Made by a program: the position numbers and the translations under genes. The notes under the pieces are model-generated. The model had not been told where the DNA came from, did no database searches, and was given only the letters and a program-made list of their open reading frames with translations. From Nostoc sp. FACHB-973 (GTDB lineage Bacteria > Cyanobacteriota > Cyanobacteriia > Cyanobacteriales > Nostocaceae), in contig NZ_JACJSJ010000055.1 of assembly GCF_014698115.1 (NCBI RefSeq), forward strand, positions 1 through 51,354: a stretch of 51,354 bases of DNA, read 5' to 3'. Within the stretch, counting starts at the first letter, position 1; each line of letters starts with the position of its first letter. Shown piece after piece: positions 8,649 to 18,464 of the stretch.

Positions 8649-9437
8649 ATGAAACAATTTACTGATAAAGTTGTTCTGATTACAGGAGGTAATTCTGGTA
8701 TTGGCAAAGCTACAGCATTAGCTTTTGCTGAGTTAGGGGCAAAAGTAGTGATTGCTGGCAGGAAAATTAAAGAAGGTGAAGAGACTGTTAATTTAATTGA
8801 AAAAGCTGGTAGTCAAAGTATTTTTATCCCTACAGATATTACTCAAGAAACAGAAGTTAAAAATTTAATTAGCCAAACAATTAAAACTTTTGGTCGTTTA
8901 GATTATGCTTTTAATAATGCTGGAACTCCTGGAATTCTCAAAGTTAATATAGATGATTCTGAAGAGAATTGGAATCAAGTTATTAATACTAATTTAAAAG
9001 GAGTTTGGCTATGTATGAAACATCAAATTCCGGAAATGCTGAAAAATGGTGGTGGTGCTATTGTAAATAATGCTTCTATTAGAGGACTAATTGCTGCTAA
9101 TTTAACTAATGAGCAAGGAAATAAACCACAACATAATATTCATTTCTATTGTACTAGCAAACACGCCGTTTTAGGACTTACTAAATCTTTAGCTGCACAA
9201 TACGCTAAGGATGGTATTAGAATTAATGCTGTTTGCCCAGGAACTATTGTAACTCCTATGGTCATGTCAGCTTTAAGTGAGGAAACAATAAAATCTTATG
9301 GCAATCAATATCCCATAAAACGATTAGGTACACCGGAAGAAATTGCTCAAGCAGTATTATGGTTATGTTCAGATTCAGCTAGTTTTATGATTGGGCATTC
9401 ACTAGTTTTAGATGGTGGTTTAACTATTCAACATTAG
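8649..9437 (+). CDS. Short-chain dehydrogenase/reductase (SDR)
   Basis: A classical SDR of 262 aa that should use NAD(P)H to oxidise or reduce a small alcohol or ketone. Motifs: cofactor-binding TGGNSGIGKA, NNAG, catalytic Ser in NNASIRG, and Tyr/Lys in YCTSKHA. PGTIVTPM and the C-terminal DGGLT are typical. The substrate is unknown; the closest general type is glucose-1-dehydrogenase-like SDRs. The gene is visibly richer in A/T and AT-ending codons than its neighbours and lies next to an IS remnant, which suggests acquisition by transfer. Confidence 0.88.
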   Translation: MKQFTDKVVLITGGNSGIGKATALAFAELGAKVVIAGRKIKEGEETVNLIEKAGSQSIFIPTDITQETEVKNLISQTIKTFGRLDYAFNNAGTPGILKVNIDDSEENWNQVINTNLKGVWLCMKHQIPEMLKNGGGAIVNNASIRGLIAANLTNEQGNKPQHNIHFYCTSKHAVLGLTKSLAAQYAKDGIRINAVCPGTIVTPMVMSALSEETIKSYGNQYPIKRLGTPEEIAQAVLWLCSDSASFMIGHSLVLDGGLTIQH

Positions 9438-9482
9438 TTTTACAGCAGATTGCAGGTAAATCAGGTAAAAATATGCGGTTTG

Positions 9483-9584
9483 AGGGACTTCCAAGGAAAA
9501 AAATATTCCATAGTAGGGTAGCACAGCTGTGCTACCCAAAAAATGTACAAATAATTTGGGATAGTTTATTTTCTGGAAGTCCCT
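9483..9584. mobile_element. MITE-like hairpin element, 102 bp
   Basis: The ends are exact inverted repeats: AGGGACTTCCA at 9483-9493 and TGGAAGTCCCT at 9574-9584. The centre is the 22-bp perfect palindrome at 9516-9537 (GGGTAGCACAG and its complement). The element has no coding capacity. It fills the gap between the SDR and the metallo-hydrolase. No target duplication was clear. Confidence 0.65.
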
Positions 9585-9662
9585 GAAGTGATTTTTTGGG
9601 AGTGCCTACAAGAAAGCTGACACCATTGATAATAAAGATAGGCGTTATCTTTACAAAATTTT

Positions 9663-10442
9663 ATGTTCTTAACTTGGTTCGACAGCAATAGTTGGCTGCT
9701 GGAAATCGGCGGAAAACGGATACTAATCGACCCTTGGCTAGTTGGTTCGTTAATTTTCAGTAATTTAGAGTGGTTATTTAAGGGGTGGCGATCGCAAGAG
9801 CGCCCAATACCTGAGAACATTGATTTAATTGTGCTATCTCAGGGTTTAGAAGACCATGCTCACCCACCAACACTCAAGCAGCTAGACCATAATATCAAGG
9901 TTGTAGCTTCTCCCAATGCAGCTAAGGTAGTACAGCAATTAGGTTACACCCAGGTAACCACTCTCGCTCATGGTGAGACTTTTACTTTAGATAATCAAAT
10001 TGAAATCAAGGCTTTTCCTGGTTCGCCCATTGGCCCCACTCTCGTGGAAAATAGTTATCTCCTGAAAGAATTGGAAAGTGGTTTAACTTTATACTACGAA
10101 CCTCACGGATATCATTCTCCAGAAGTTAAGCAAGCTGCACCCATTGATGTAGCGATTACACCGTTTATTGACATGACATTACCTTTGCTAGGGCCGATTA
10201 TTAAAGGAAAAAATAGTGCTTTAGAGGTAGTAAAATCATTACAGCCTCAAGTAATATTACCCACAGCGGCTGGTGGTGATGTGATATTTGAGGGATTGCT
10301 GATGAAATTGATTCAGACTAAAGGAAGTGCTGCGGAATTTCGTTCGCTATTAGAGAAAAACAATCTTTCGACGCGGGTGATTGAACCAACACCAGGCGAT
10401 CGCTTTCAACTACCATTAGAAAAGCGAGCATTAGCAATCTAA
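9663..10442 (+). CDS. MBL-fold metallo-hydrolase
   Basis: A 259-aa protein of the metallo-beta-lactamase fold, nearest to the UlaG-like group. It begins WFDSNSWLLEIGGKRILIDPWL, the standard first strands with the Asp of strand 2. The metal motif is SQGLEDHAHPP, where the usual HxHxDH is reduced to a D-H-A-H arrangement; later YYEPHGYHSPE and PTAAGGD appear where other ligands lie. Such reduced motifs are common in cyanobacterial members, so activity is uncertain. The gene ends at a strong shared hairpin with the convergent MscS gene. Confidence 0.8.
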   Translation: MFLTWFDSNSWLLEIGGKRILIDPWLVGSLIFSNLEWLFKGWRSQERPIPENIDLIVLSQGLEDHAHPPTLKQLDHNIKVVASPNAAKVVQQLGYTQVTTLAHGETFTLDNQIEIKAFPGSPIGPTLVENSYLLKELESGLTLYYEPHGYHSPEVKQAAPIDVAITPFIDMTLPLLGPIIKGKNSALEVVKSLQPQVILPTAAGGDVIFEGLLMKLIQTKGSAAEFRSLLEKNNLSTRVIEPTPGDRFQLPLEKRALAI

Positions 10443-10451
10443 CTTCAAAAG

Positions 10452-10495
10452 CAAATAATGGTTGCTACATCCTGGAATGTAGCAACCATTATTTG
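10452..10495. terminator. Bidirectional hairpin terminator
   Basis: AAATAATGGTTGCTACA (10453-10469) pairs perfectly with 10478-10494, a 17-bp stem with an 8-nt loop. It lies between the stop codons of the convergent metallo-hydrolase and MscS genes, and its A/T ends give U-runs on both strands. Confidence 0.85.
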
Positions 10496-10504
10496 TTCCA
10501 TAGC

Positions 10505-11536
10505 TTAATTTTCTTGGCTATTGTTTTGCACATAAACTTCTCTGATGGGAAAGGGAATACTAATCCCTGCTTCCTGATAGCGTTTGTGCAATTTTTTAAT
10601 AAATATATGTTTACCAATGCGCTGGTCAAAAAATTCACTGACTCGCATATATAGCGTGAAATCTATACTAAAATCCCCAAAAGTGTGAAATCTAATATAT
10701 GGTTCATTTGCAATTAACTTGGGTGCAATTTCTTGCATAACTTCTTTAGCAACCTCCACAGTCACTTTTTCAACTTGTTCCAAGTCACTATCATAACTGA
10801 CACCGACATTCATCGTTAAAGTTATTTCCTTGGCGGGTAAATGATAGTTAGTGAAAATTGCCGATGCTAATTTAGAATTTGGTACAATTACTACGTTATT
10901 GGAAACTTCTTTAATTGTCGTATTGCGCCATGTGATGTCCGTAACATAGCCTTCCTGTCCAGCATCTAATTTCACATAGTCTCCGGTTCTAACTTGCTTA
11001 GAAATAATTAAGTAAAAACCAGAAAATAAATTTGCTAGGGTGTCTTGAAGCGCCAAACCAACTGCTAGACCACCAATACCTAAAGTCGTGACAATTGGCG
11101 TAATTTCAACACCGACAGTTTGTAATAAAATTAATGTTCCCAAAAGTAAAACAGTAGCCTTAGCAAGATTAGAAACGAGTGAAGTGGGAACTCCTTCTGC
11201 CCTTTGAATAAATAAATTAACAAAACCAGCAGTCAGTCTGGCCAAAACTAAAGTCACTGAATACAAAAATGCGATGGTGAGAATTTTTTGTAGCACAGTG
11301 ACAATATCTGGTCTCAGGGGAGAACTGAGAACTGCCCAAAAAAAACCGCCAATCACAAACCAAATAAAGGTCATGCGGTGCAGGGAGTGAAATATAATAT
11401 TTCCTCCGGCAATCCGTTTATTTTTAACGAATATTTCGAGTTTTTTGAAGATAACTTTTTCACCAATTATTCCAGCCAGTAAACCAGCTAAAATAAAGGC
11501 GATCGGCGGAATCCATTGCATCATATCAATTTTCAA
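10505..11536 (-). CDS. Mechanosensitive ion channel, MscS family
   Basis: A 343-aa small-conductance mechanosensitive channel that would release solutes on osmotic downshock. About four hydrophobic segments fill the first 170 residues (IPPIAFILAGLLAGIIG, MTFIWFVIGGFFWAVL, ILTIAFLYSVTLVLA, ATVLLLGTLILLQTVG). The pore helix GIGGLAVGLALQDTLANLFSG is diagnostic. Then come the beta domain (RTGDYVKLDAGQEGYVTDITWRNT, split here by eye) and the alpha/beta vestibule. The length is close to the E. coli-type core plus one or two extra helices. It is a single gene. Confidence 0.93.
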   Translation of the reverse strand: MKIDMMQWIPPIAFILAGLLAGIIGEKVIFKKLEIFVKNKRIAGGNIIFHSLHRMTFIWFVIGGFFWAVLSSPLRPDIVTVLQKILTIAFLYSVTLVLARLTAGFVNLFIQRAEGVPTSLVSNLAKATVLLLGTLILLQTVGVEITPIVTTLGIGGLAVGLALQDTLANLFSGFYLIISKQVRTGDYVKLDAGQEGYVTDITWRNTTIKEVSNNVVIVPNSKLASAIFTNYHLPAKEITLTMNVGVSYDSDLEQVEKVTVEVAKEVMQEIAPKLIANEPYIRFHTFGDFSIDFTLYMRVSEFFDQRIGKHIFIKKLHKRYQEAGISIPFPIREVYVQNNSQEN

Positions 11537-11825
11537 GTTTGAGTTTGAGATTAAAATAGTTAACAGTGTTGTTGTGATTATGGCTAAATTTTACCTTGTT
11601 AGTTGTCGGAGTTTCCAGCCAAGTTGTTCGACTTGGCTAATTATTCGTTGTTGCCAAATAATTTTTTGGCCATTGAGGTTTGTCCACCATTGGGGGATGG
11701 TAATTAAGTGATTGGGATTTTGTAGATTATTGTTACCCTGTTGTTAGACAATTTTCATAAGTGCTGTTTGGTTACAGTCTAAATAACTTTTGCATGAATG
11801 CGAACATCTAAAAACAGTCTGATGA
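11537..11825. other. Intergenic region, no gene seen
   Basis: 289 bp between the start of the MscS gene and the deacetylase-like gene. It should contain both divergent promoters. I found no repeat or credible ORF; the open frame crossing it on the plus strand is the antisense of the MscS start. Confidence 0.4.
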
Positions 11826-11885
11826 ATGATTACCAGACAATCTCTAGATATATTTGGCACCAAACTATGGTTGAAAATTAATAAC

Positions 11886-12803
11886 ATGGACTTGCCAATT
11901 ATTTACCATCCAGATTACGTTGCACCATTACCTGAAGGACATCGCTTCCCAATGTCCAAATTCCGACAACTCTACGAATTGCTATTAGCTGATGGTGTAG
12001 CAAATCAAGAACAATTTCATACGCCTGAACGCCCGCCGGCAGAGTTGATCGAGTTAGTCCACACCCCAAATTACGTTCAAGCTTATTGTGAAGGAACCCT
12101 AGAACCCAAAGCACAGCGTCGCATTGGGTTACCTTGGAGTCCAGCGCTGGCAAATCGTACCTGTGTAGCGGTTGGTGGTACAATACTCACTGCTAAGTTG
12201 GCACTGAGTCAGGGTTTAGCTTGTAATACGGCTGGTGGGACTCATCATGCTTTTCCCAGTTATGGATCTGGTTTTTGTATTTTCAACGATTTAGCGATCG
12301 CCTGTCGCGTTTTACAAAAACTCGGACTTGTGCAAAAAATCCTCATTGTAGATTTGGACGTTCATCAAGGAGACGGCACCGCTTTTATCTTCCAAGACGA
12401 TGAGAGTGTTTTTACCTTCTCCATGCACTGCGAAGTCAATTTCCCCGGTACCAAACAAAACAGCGATTTGGATGTTCCTTTAGCCGTGGGAATGGAAGAT
12501 GATGCTTATTTACAAACATTGGCGAATTACTTACCAGATTTATTATCTAAAGTCAAGCCAGATATAGTATTTTATGATGCAGGTGTAGATCCTCATATAG
12601 GCGATCGCTTGGGAAAATTAGCCTTAACAGACACTGGGATTTTCCGTCGTGAAATGCAGGTTTTAAGTACTTGTATGAGTAGTGGTTATCCTGTCGCCTG
12701 CGTCATTGGTGGCGGTTATGCTGATGATATGAAATCCCTCGTTTGGCGACACTCCCTGCTGCATCGCGCCGCAAGTCAAGTTTATCGACAGTACAAACTT
12801 TGA
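11886..12803 (+). CDS. Histone deacetylase family protein
   Basis: A 305-aa zinc-dependent amidohydrolase of the arginase/deacetylase fold, which removes acyl groups from small amines or proteins. Catalytic features are complete: tandem His120-His121 in GGTHHAF, zinc ligands Asp158 and His160 in DLDVHQGDGT, and Asp235 in DAGVDPH. The frame opens at 11826, but MDLPIIYHPDY at 11886 matches the family start, so I chose that. Bacterial members commonly act on acetylpolyamines or similar compounds; the substrate here is open. Confidence 0.9.
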   Translation: MDLPIIYHPDYVAPLPEGHRFPMSKFRQLYELLLADGVANQEQFHTPERPPAELIELVHTPNYVQAYCEGTLEPKAQRRIGLPWSPALANRTCVAVGGTILTAKLALSQGLACNTAGGTHHAFPSYGSGFCIFNDLAIACRVLQKLGLVQKILIVDLDVHQGDGTAFIFQDDESVFTFSMHCEVNFPGTKQNSDLDVPLAVGMEDDAYLQTLANYLPDLLSKVKPDIVFYDAGVDPHIGDRLGKLALTDTGIFRREMQVLSTCMSSGYPVACVIGGGYADDMKSLVWRHSLLHRAASQVYRQYKL

Positions 12804-12857
12804 TATAGTCTTTTGAATTCTAAAATATAAAAACTTGGTGTGCAAAGGCAATAGTGG

Positions 12858-15800
12858 ATGAACAAAATCAAACTCAGAATCTACGAACTTTCAAAAGAAT
12901 TGAATTTAGATAGTAAAAAACTATTAGAAATTTGCGATCGCCTCAAAATTACAGTCAAAAGCCATACAAGTTCAATCTCGGAATCCGAAGCAGAACGCAT
13001 TCGTCTAGCAGTAAATAAACTAACAGCTAAATCCTCAAAAATTAAAACATCCTCCCAAGAGTGGGGTTATACATTCGTAGGTTCAACAATTGATAGATTA
13101 ATCCGCAATCTTGAAGGAGAAACCGCCCTAGAATCATATCCCGAATTTCGCCAACGACGCGAACACGCCAACGAGTTAATGTTTGAATGCGTCGGGAAAA
13201 AACCTTGTCTATTTTATGTGCATCGCAAAGGCGCAGGTAAAGACGTAGGAGAAGAAATTTGGGATTTAACAATAGCAACAGATTCCCATGAGTTTCAATT
13301 ACCTCCAAGACTGGAAAAACTAAAAAAAACATTAGGATTTACAGTAGCTGTACAAAAAGATGGCAAGGGCGGTTTAAAGATACTTTCGGCTCAATTATTA
13401 CACCTATCACGGGGAAATGCTGATAGCTATTCTGTAGCTTTTCGCTTGCGTTTATTACCTAATCACCAGCATCATCTCGACATTCCATCGGCGACATTGA
13501 CGCGTATAAAAGCCGCACCAGCTTGTGGGGATTATGTGCCTACAGAAGAACAGTTGAAAGCTTGGAAAGCGTTTTTACAAATTGAAGAAAAAATCGCTAA
13601 AGCACGTCAATTTTCTGTGCGTTACATAGGTAATAACCATAACTTTAAAAGACGGATAAATTTTGAAATTGATGTCACCTCAGCCACCCTTGACGGCTTT
13701 TATCAAAATTCCCTTGAACTAGAAAACTTTTGGGAACGCGCAAGACGAGCAAAAAATGAAGATTTAAAACTGTTTGAAACTGCTCCCATCGGCAAAAATT
13801 GGCTTAGCGGCCGCCAATTAGGAACTGTTGAAGAAGTCGATCCCAACCGTTGTATTATCAGCGTCAGATTAGAACGTGACTTAGCTGAATATATCGCAAC
13901 AGATCGTTATAAATTGCCAGTAACCGGATTTTTGTGTTTTGAAGCAGTTGGTGATATTCAGCAGATTCAGCGCAAGAAAAAAGCCTTAGACGATTTGAAT
14001 AATGGTTACACTCAGAATCAATATTTGGGTAACTTTTTATTCGATGCTTCCCAAGCTAGACAAATTAAAACAACCATTGAACTTAAACCAGAGGAATTAT
14101 TATTATCTGCTGCTAATCCTGGACAAAAAGCAGCAGTAGAAAAGGTACTTGCTGCCAAGGATCTTGTTTTGATTCAAGGGCCACCAGGTACTGGAAAAAC
14201 TACCGTAATTGCTGAAATTTGCTATCAAATTGCCCTTCGTGGCGGGCGCACTTTAATCGCTTCTCAAGCCAATTTAGCAGTAGATAACGCCTTGAGTCGA
14301 TTAGTTCACAACCCAGTGATTCGGGCTGTACGCAAGGGAAAAGCCGAAAAAGTTGGGGAGGAAGGACAGCCATTTTTAGAAGATCAAGTGATTGGCAGAT
14401 GGCTGGAAAATACTGCAAATGACTGCGAAAATAATCTTACTCAACGACTAGAAAATATTAAAGTTTTGAGTCAATTACTGCCATTATTGCCAAGATTTAC
14501 AGCCTATTTAAAAAAAGAGAAAAAATTCCAAGAACAACAAAGTAAGTTTAATCAAAATAAATTAGCATTAGAGGAAAACTTTAAAAATCAAGAAAATTTT
14601 TATAAAAAAATATTATCAGAGCAAAATGAAGTTGAATCTCTAATTTTTGATTTAGATATTTTACTAAATAATGCTGCTAATATCAAATGGGAATCTCCAG
14701 AAGTCACAAATTTTTTGCCACTTCTTAAGCCTTACGCAGAAAGTAATAGTTTAGTAGAAGAATTTTTAGCAAATGTTCGTAAATCTATCAAATATACTGA
14801 TGAACTTGGCTTCGTTCGCCCAGAATTTGGTGCTTTTGGTTTAGCGATTTGGTTGCGTGAAACCATAGCAACAGAAATTTTGGAATTTAAAACTGCTTTG
14901 AATTCTGCTCAAAATGCGAGTGAAGCCATGTCAGCAGTTGCAGCATTAGCGCAGACTGTTAAACAGAATTTTGACTCGTTAAATCAGTTACAAGCAGATT
15001 ATCAAAAATTTATTGCCAAGCAGCAAAACCTACAGCAAACAATCCAGATATGGGAAAACCGCCAACGGGAAATAGATTATATTATCTCAGCAGTTAAAGA
15101 ATGGAAGTCAACAGCACATTCTCATCTCTATCACACTTTAAAAGATTGTCAGCGATCGGGTTTACCTTTAACAGATAATCTGGTGGATTTACCACTAGGT
15201 TTGTTGATGTTTGCTAATGCATTAAAGTTACCAATAGTACCAAAAAACTACAAAATTAACCTGCCGGAGTGGGAGTTATTTACAAAAGCGATCGCTTATG
15301 AAATAGATGGCAATTTTACTGATAGACAAGGCAAACAGCATAATTTTAGTTATTTTTTACAACAAAATTTTAATCAAATTCCAATGGTATTTTCACAAAG
15401 CGATCGCACCCAATGGCAAGAGACTTATAAACAGTTTAATAACTATCAACTACTTAACCCCAAACAGCGAAAGTTACTGGTTGAAAATACCCAGTTTTTC
15501 TTAATCAGAATGCAGAAAACCTATGGTGCATCATGGGAATGGAATAGCATTGACTCTACTCTCACCCGAATTACACAAGAATTGCTAGAGACTATCCTTG
15601 CAAATGCACGTCAATGCGTTTTAAAAGTCAAAACGGAAACAGAACAACAGCTTCATTATCTACGCCGACAACTAAGTGAACTTAATACAAATGAAATCAG
15701 CCAACAGCAAATCTCAACCATTCAATATCAGCTAGAAAAAGCGCAACAAGATGCTAATTTGCAACTTGAACAAGTTATTAATATCTTGCAAGAACTTAGC

Positions 15801-17336
15801 CAACAGCCAAACACACCTAATAAACTACGCATTTTAGCTGAGCAATATCTCACAACACAATCAAATATTTGGGAACACCCCCAAGAATTTACCCAACAAG
15901 TGCATTCTTGGGTAAATTGTATCAGTCAGCTTGAAACTTTGATTTCATTATTAGAACCTTTTGCTGTGCTGGAGGTAATTAAAACCTCTTTACACGAGCA
16001 TTTAGCAAAACTCCAACAAGAAACTGAAGCTTCTCTACAGCAGCTTCAAAAATTGCAAATTAATCTAGATGAATTAGAACAACAACTACAACCACAGCCA
16101 TCACAAACTTTAATCGTGGAAAGAAACTGGTGGTTGACAGAATGGGGAACAATACCAGATAAATTTAAGCCAGAAAATTCTAGTGGTGATGTTTTTAATA
16201 TAGAGTTTTTACAGAGTTTAAATAGTCAGTTTGAATCTTGGCAAAAAGAACTTCAAAAAGAAGAAGCTTATCTCAACAAATATCAGAATTTTGTGCAAGA
16301 TTGGATAGAAAAATTAAGAAAGCCAACGGAAGGCGATAGCGACGATTTAAGGCGCATATATTTAGATAATGCCAACGTCGTTGGTATCACCTGCGTGCAA
16401 GCTGCAAATAGGGGTTTCTCTGAAGAATTTAAATCCTTTGATGTCGTCATCATTGACGAAGTTAGTAAGTGTACTCCCCCAGAATTACTAATTCCAGCAT
16501 TGAAAGGTAAAAAGTTAGTCATGGTAGGCGACCATCGACAATTACCACCCATGCTTGATACTAGCACTTTAGAAGAAGTTGCTCAAGCAATTGGCAATAC
16601 ACGAGAAGAACTACAATTTTTAGAAGATTCACTATTTAAAAGTCAGTTTGAATCTGCTGATGAAAGCATAAAACAAATGCTAACTACACAATATCGAATG
16701 CACCCCTATATTATGGGCGCAATCAATCAGTTTTATGACGGTAAACTAGAATCTGGGATTTTGGAACCTGATACAAAACGCGCACATAATTTAGCAGGCG
16801 AAATCATCCAAGAATCTCACCATATTCTGTGGGTAAAAACGCCCATAGAAAAGAACTTTTTAGAAGAACGTAACGGAACTTCTTATTTTAATACTCCAGA
16901 AATTGATATAATTGAACGCCTTTGTCAGCAGTTCGAGAATACTTGGGCTGATAAAGTTGCTAATGGGGAAGGAAAAAAAGAAATCGCCGTAATTACATTT
17001 TATGGCGCTCAATTAAGAAAAATTGACGAACGTCTGCAATCTGAACTTTTCCCTTCCCTAGAAATTCGTACTGGCACAGTAGACAGATTTCAAGGGATGG
17101 AAAGACCTGTTGTAATTGTGAGTATGGTTCGCAACAATAATAAAGGAGACGTGGGATTTGCTAAGAAACCAGAACGAGTCAATGTTGCGTTTTCCCGCGC
17201 TCAAGAATTGCTGATAATTGTCGGTTGTCATGATTTATTTACACATCAACCAGGGAAAGTTGGAAGTATGTATTCCGAAGTTTCAAATATTGTTAGTCTT
17301 CATCAAGGTTTCGTGGATATTTCTCAACTCATCTGA
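12858..17336 (+). CDS. Giant SF1 (Upf1/Dna2-like) helicase with an IF-2 N-terminal domain
   Basis: A 1492-aa protein. Residues 1-55 (RIYELSKELNLDSKKLLEIC, then VKSHTSS) match the IF2_N domain of translation initiation factor IF-2. Residues 70-430 are an unrecognised region starting GYTFVGSTIDRLIRNLEG. The helicase core is complete: Walker A GPPGTGKT 441-448, Walker B IIDE with Asp1200-Glu1201, GDHRQLPP, QYRMHP 1278-1283, GTVDRFQGMERP from 1406 and RVNVAFSRA 1440-1448. Between Walker A and B lie about 745 residues rich in Glu, Gln, Lys and Leu, with long coiled-coil-like stretches. It should be an RNA or DNA translocase, perhaps ribosome- or RNA-linked through the IF2N part. It heads a plus-strand block with Uma2 and HigBA genes, although gaps of over 100 bp suggest separate promoters. 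Confidence 0.9.
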   Translation: MNKIKLRIYELSKELNLDSKKLLEICDRLKITVKSHTSSISESEAERIRLAVNKLTAKSSKIKTSSQEWGYTFVGSTIDRLIRNLEGETALESYPEFRQRREHANELMFECVGKKPCLFYVHRKGAGKDVGEEIWDLTIATDSHEFQLPPRLEKLKKTLGFTVAVQKDGKGGLKILSAQLLHLSRGNADSYSVAFRLRLLPNHQHHLDIPSATLTRIKAAPACGDYVPTEEQLKAWKAFLQIEEKIAKARQFSVRYIGNNHNFKRRINFEIDVTSATLDGFYQNSLELENFWERARRAKNEDLKLFETAPIGKNWLSGRQLGTVEEVDPNRCIISVRLERDLAEYIATDRYKLPVTGFLCFEAVGDIQQIQRKKKALDDLNNGYTQNQYLGNFLFDASQARQIKTTIELKPEELLLSAANPGQKAAVEKVLAAKDLVLIQGPPGTGKTTVIAEICYQIALRGGRTLIASQANLAVDNALSRLVHNPVIRAVRKGKAEKVGEEGQPFLEDQVIGRWLENTANDCENNLTQRLENIKVLSQLLPLLPRFTAYLKKEKKFQEQQSKFNQNKLALEENFKNQENFYKKILSEQNEVESLIFDLDILLNNAANIKWESPEVTNFLPLLKPYAESNSLVEEFLANVRKSIKYTDELGFVRPEFGAFGLAIWLRETIATEILEFKTALNSAQNASEAMSAVAALAQTVKQNFDSLNQLQADYQKFIAKQQNLQQTIQIWENRQREIDYIISAVKEWKSTAHSHLYHTLKDCQRSGLPLTDNLVDLPLGLLMFANALKLPIVPKNYKINLPEWELFTKAIAYEIDGNFTDRQGKQHNFSYFLQQNFNQIPMVFSQSDRTQWQETYKQFNNYQLLNPKQRKLLVENTQFFLIRMQKTYGASWEWNSIDSTLTRITQELLETILANARQCVLKVKTETEQQLHYLRRQLSELNTNEISQQQISTIQYQLEKAQQDANLQLEQVINILQELSQQPNTPNKLRILAEQYLTTQSNIWEHPQEFTQQVHSWVNCISQLETLISLLEPFAVLEVIKTSLHEHLAKLQQETEASLQQLQKLQINLDELEQQLQPQPSQTLIVERNWWLTEWGTIPDKFKPENSSGDVFNIEFLQSLNSQFESWQKELQKEEAYLNKYQNFVQDWIEKLRKPTEGDSDDLRRIYLDNANVVGITCVQAANRGFSEEFKSFDVVIIDEVSKCTPPELLIPALKGKKLVMVGDHRQLPPMLDTSTLEEVAQAIGNTREELQFLEDSLFKSQFESADESIKQMLTTQYRMHPYIMGAINQFYDGKLESGILEPDTKRAHNLAGEIIQESHHILWVKTPIEKNFLEERNGTSYFNTPEIDIIERLCQQFENTWADKVANGEGKKEIAVITFYGAQLRKIDERLQSELFPSLEIRTGTVDRFQGMERPVVIVSMVRNNNKGDVGFAKKPERVNVAFSRAQELLIIVGCHDLFTHQPGKVGSMYSEVSNIVSLHQGFVDISQLI

Positions 17337-17478
17337 GCCGAAAAATAGCATTTGCTCTGAATTCAACTTTAGGAAATAAAAAGTAATTTTTAATATTGGA
17401 GAAAGAAGTTATATTATAATTAACAAACTGACCTCCAAAGCTGATTATTTCTCATTTAGAAACAGACTGGAGACTTTT

Positions 17479-18069
17479 ATGACTACAACAGCCATCCCTA
17501 CACCCACAAAAGAATCACCCCTTCTATTTGAGGGACTGACTTGGAGAGAATTCAAAGCCGTAGAGCAATTATTAGACCGTCCAGGATATCGCTTGTCTTT
17601 CCTGGATGGTATTTTGGAGATCCGAAGAATGCCTGGAGAACCCCACGAAACCGTTAAAGAAAGACTCGGTGCATTGTTAGAACTTTACCTGCTGGTGGCA
17701 GAGTTTGACTTTACGCCAACTGGTTCAATGACTTTAGAAAGTGAATCTGCTGGTGTCAAGCGAGAAGCAGATAAATCCTATAAACTTGCCCCTGGTAGAG
17801 TGCGTCCTGATTTAGCAATAGAAGTAGTATTTACCAGTGGCGGTATCAATAAATTGGAGGCATACAAGCGTCTCAAAATTCCCGAAGTGTGGTTCTGGGA
17901 AGATGGCGTTTTAGAAGTTTATCACCTGCGCTCAGAGGGCAACGCGCTTCACTATGAAAAAGTTTCCAGTAGTGAAGAAGTCAAAGGAATCGATCTGGAT
18001 TTGTTGTTACGCTGCATTAATATGGTGAATCATGTTGATGCCATCAAAACTTTTCAGCAAGCGCTTTAG
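17479..18069 (+). CDS. Uma2 family endonuclease-like protein
   Basis: A 196-aa protein of the Uma2 (DUF820) family, a PD-(D/E)XK nuclease fold that is hugely expanded in cyanobacteria. Recognisable parts: LTWREFKAVEQLL, YRLSFLDGILEI, the active-site-like PGRVRPDLAIEVVF with Asp and Glu, then NKLEAYKRLKIPEVWFWEDGVLEVY. GGAG lies seven bases upstream of the ATG. The role of these proteins is unsettled; a nuclease linked to mobile DNA is the usual guess. Confidence 0.88.
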   Translation: MTTTAIPTPTKESPLLFEGLTWREFKAVEQLLDRPGYRLSFLDGILEIRRMPGEPHETVKERLGALLELYLLVAEFDFTPTGSMTLESESAGVKREADKSYKLAPGRVRPDLAIEVVFTSGGINKLEAYKRLKIPEVWFWEDGVLEVYHLRSEGNALHYEKVSSSEEVKGIDLDLLLRCINMVNHVDAIKTFQQAL

Positions 18070-18176
18070 AAATAGCTGACGATTTCTACTCAACCTGATT
18101 GATGATAATTTCAAAAATTTGGTAGATAAAATTTAGGTGATATAGTGGGAAAATTAGCCATCACTAGAATAATATT

Positions 18177-18461
18177 GTGATTGTTAGTTTTAAATCTGAA
18201 GAGACGAAACTTATTTTTGACGGCTTTACATCTTCTCAGTATTCGCCTAATATCCAAAAAACTGCTTTACGAAAACTGCTTATCCTTGATGCCGCAACGT
18301 CAATTAACGATTTACGCGTTCCACCTGGTAATCGTTTAGAAAAGTTGGTTGGCGACAGGAAAGGGCAGTACAGTATTCGTATTAACGACCAATGGCGAAT
18401 CTGCTTTGTTTGGACGGATGAAAACAATGCCTCTGAAGTTGAAATACTAGATTATCACTGA
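18177..18461 (+). CDS. higB: HigB-type toxin (RelE/ParE superfamily)
   Basis: A 94-aa toxin of the HigB/RelE family, ribosome-dependent mRNA interferases. Features are LRVPPGNRLEKLVGDRKGQYSIRIN (split), the conserved arginine in QWRICFVW and the terminal VEILDYH. The GTG at 18177 gives a normal family length. The gene is followed after only 3 bp by the antitoxin gene, the toxin-first order typical for hig loci. The name reflects family, not a tested activity. Confidence 0.9.
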   Translation: MIVSFKSEETKLIFDGFTSSQYSPNIQKTALRKLLILDAATSINDLRVPPGNRLEKLVGDRKGQYSIRINDQWRICFVWTDENNASEVEILDYH

Positions 18462-18464
18462 TGT

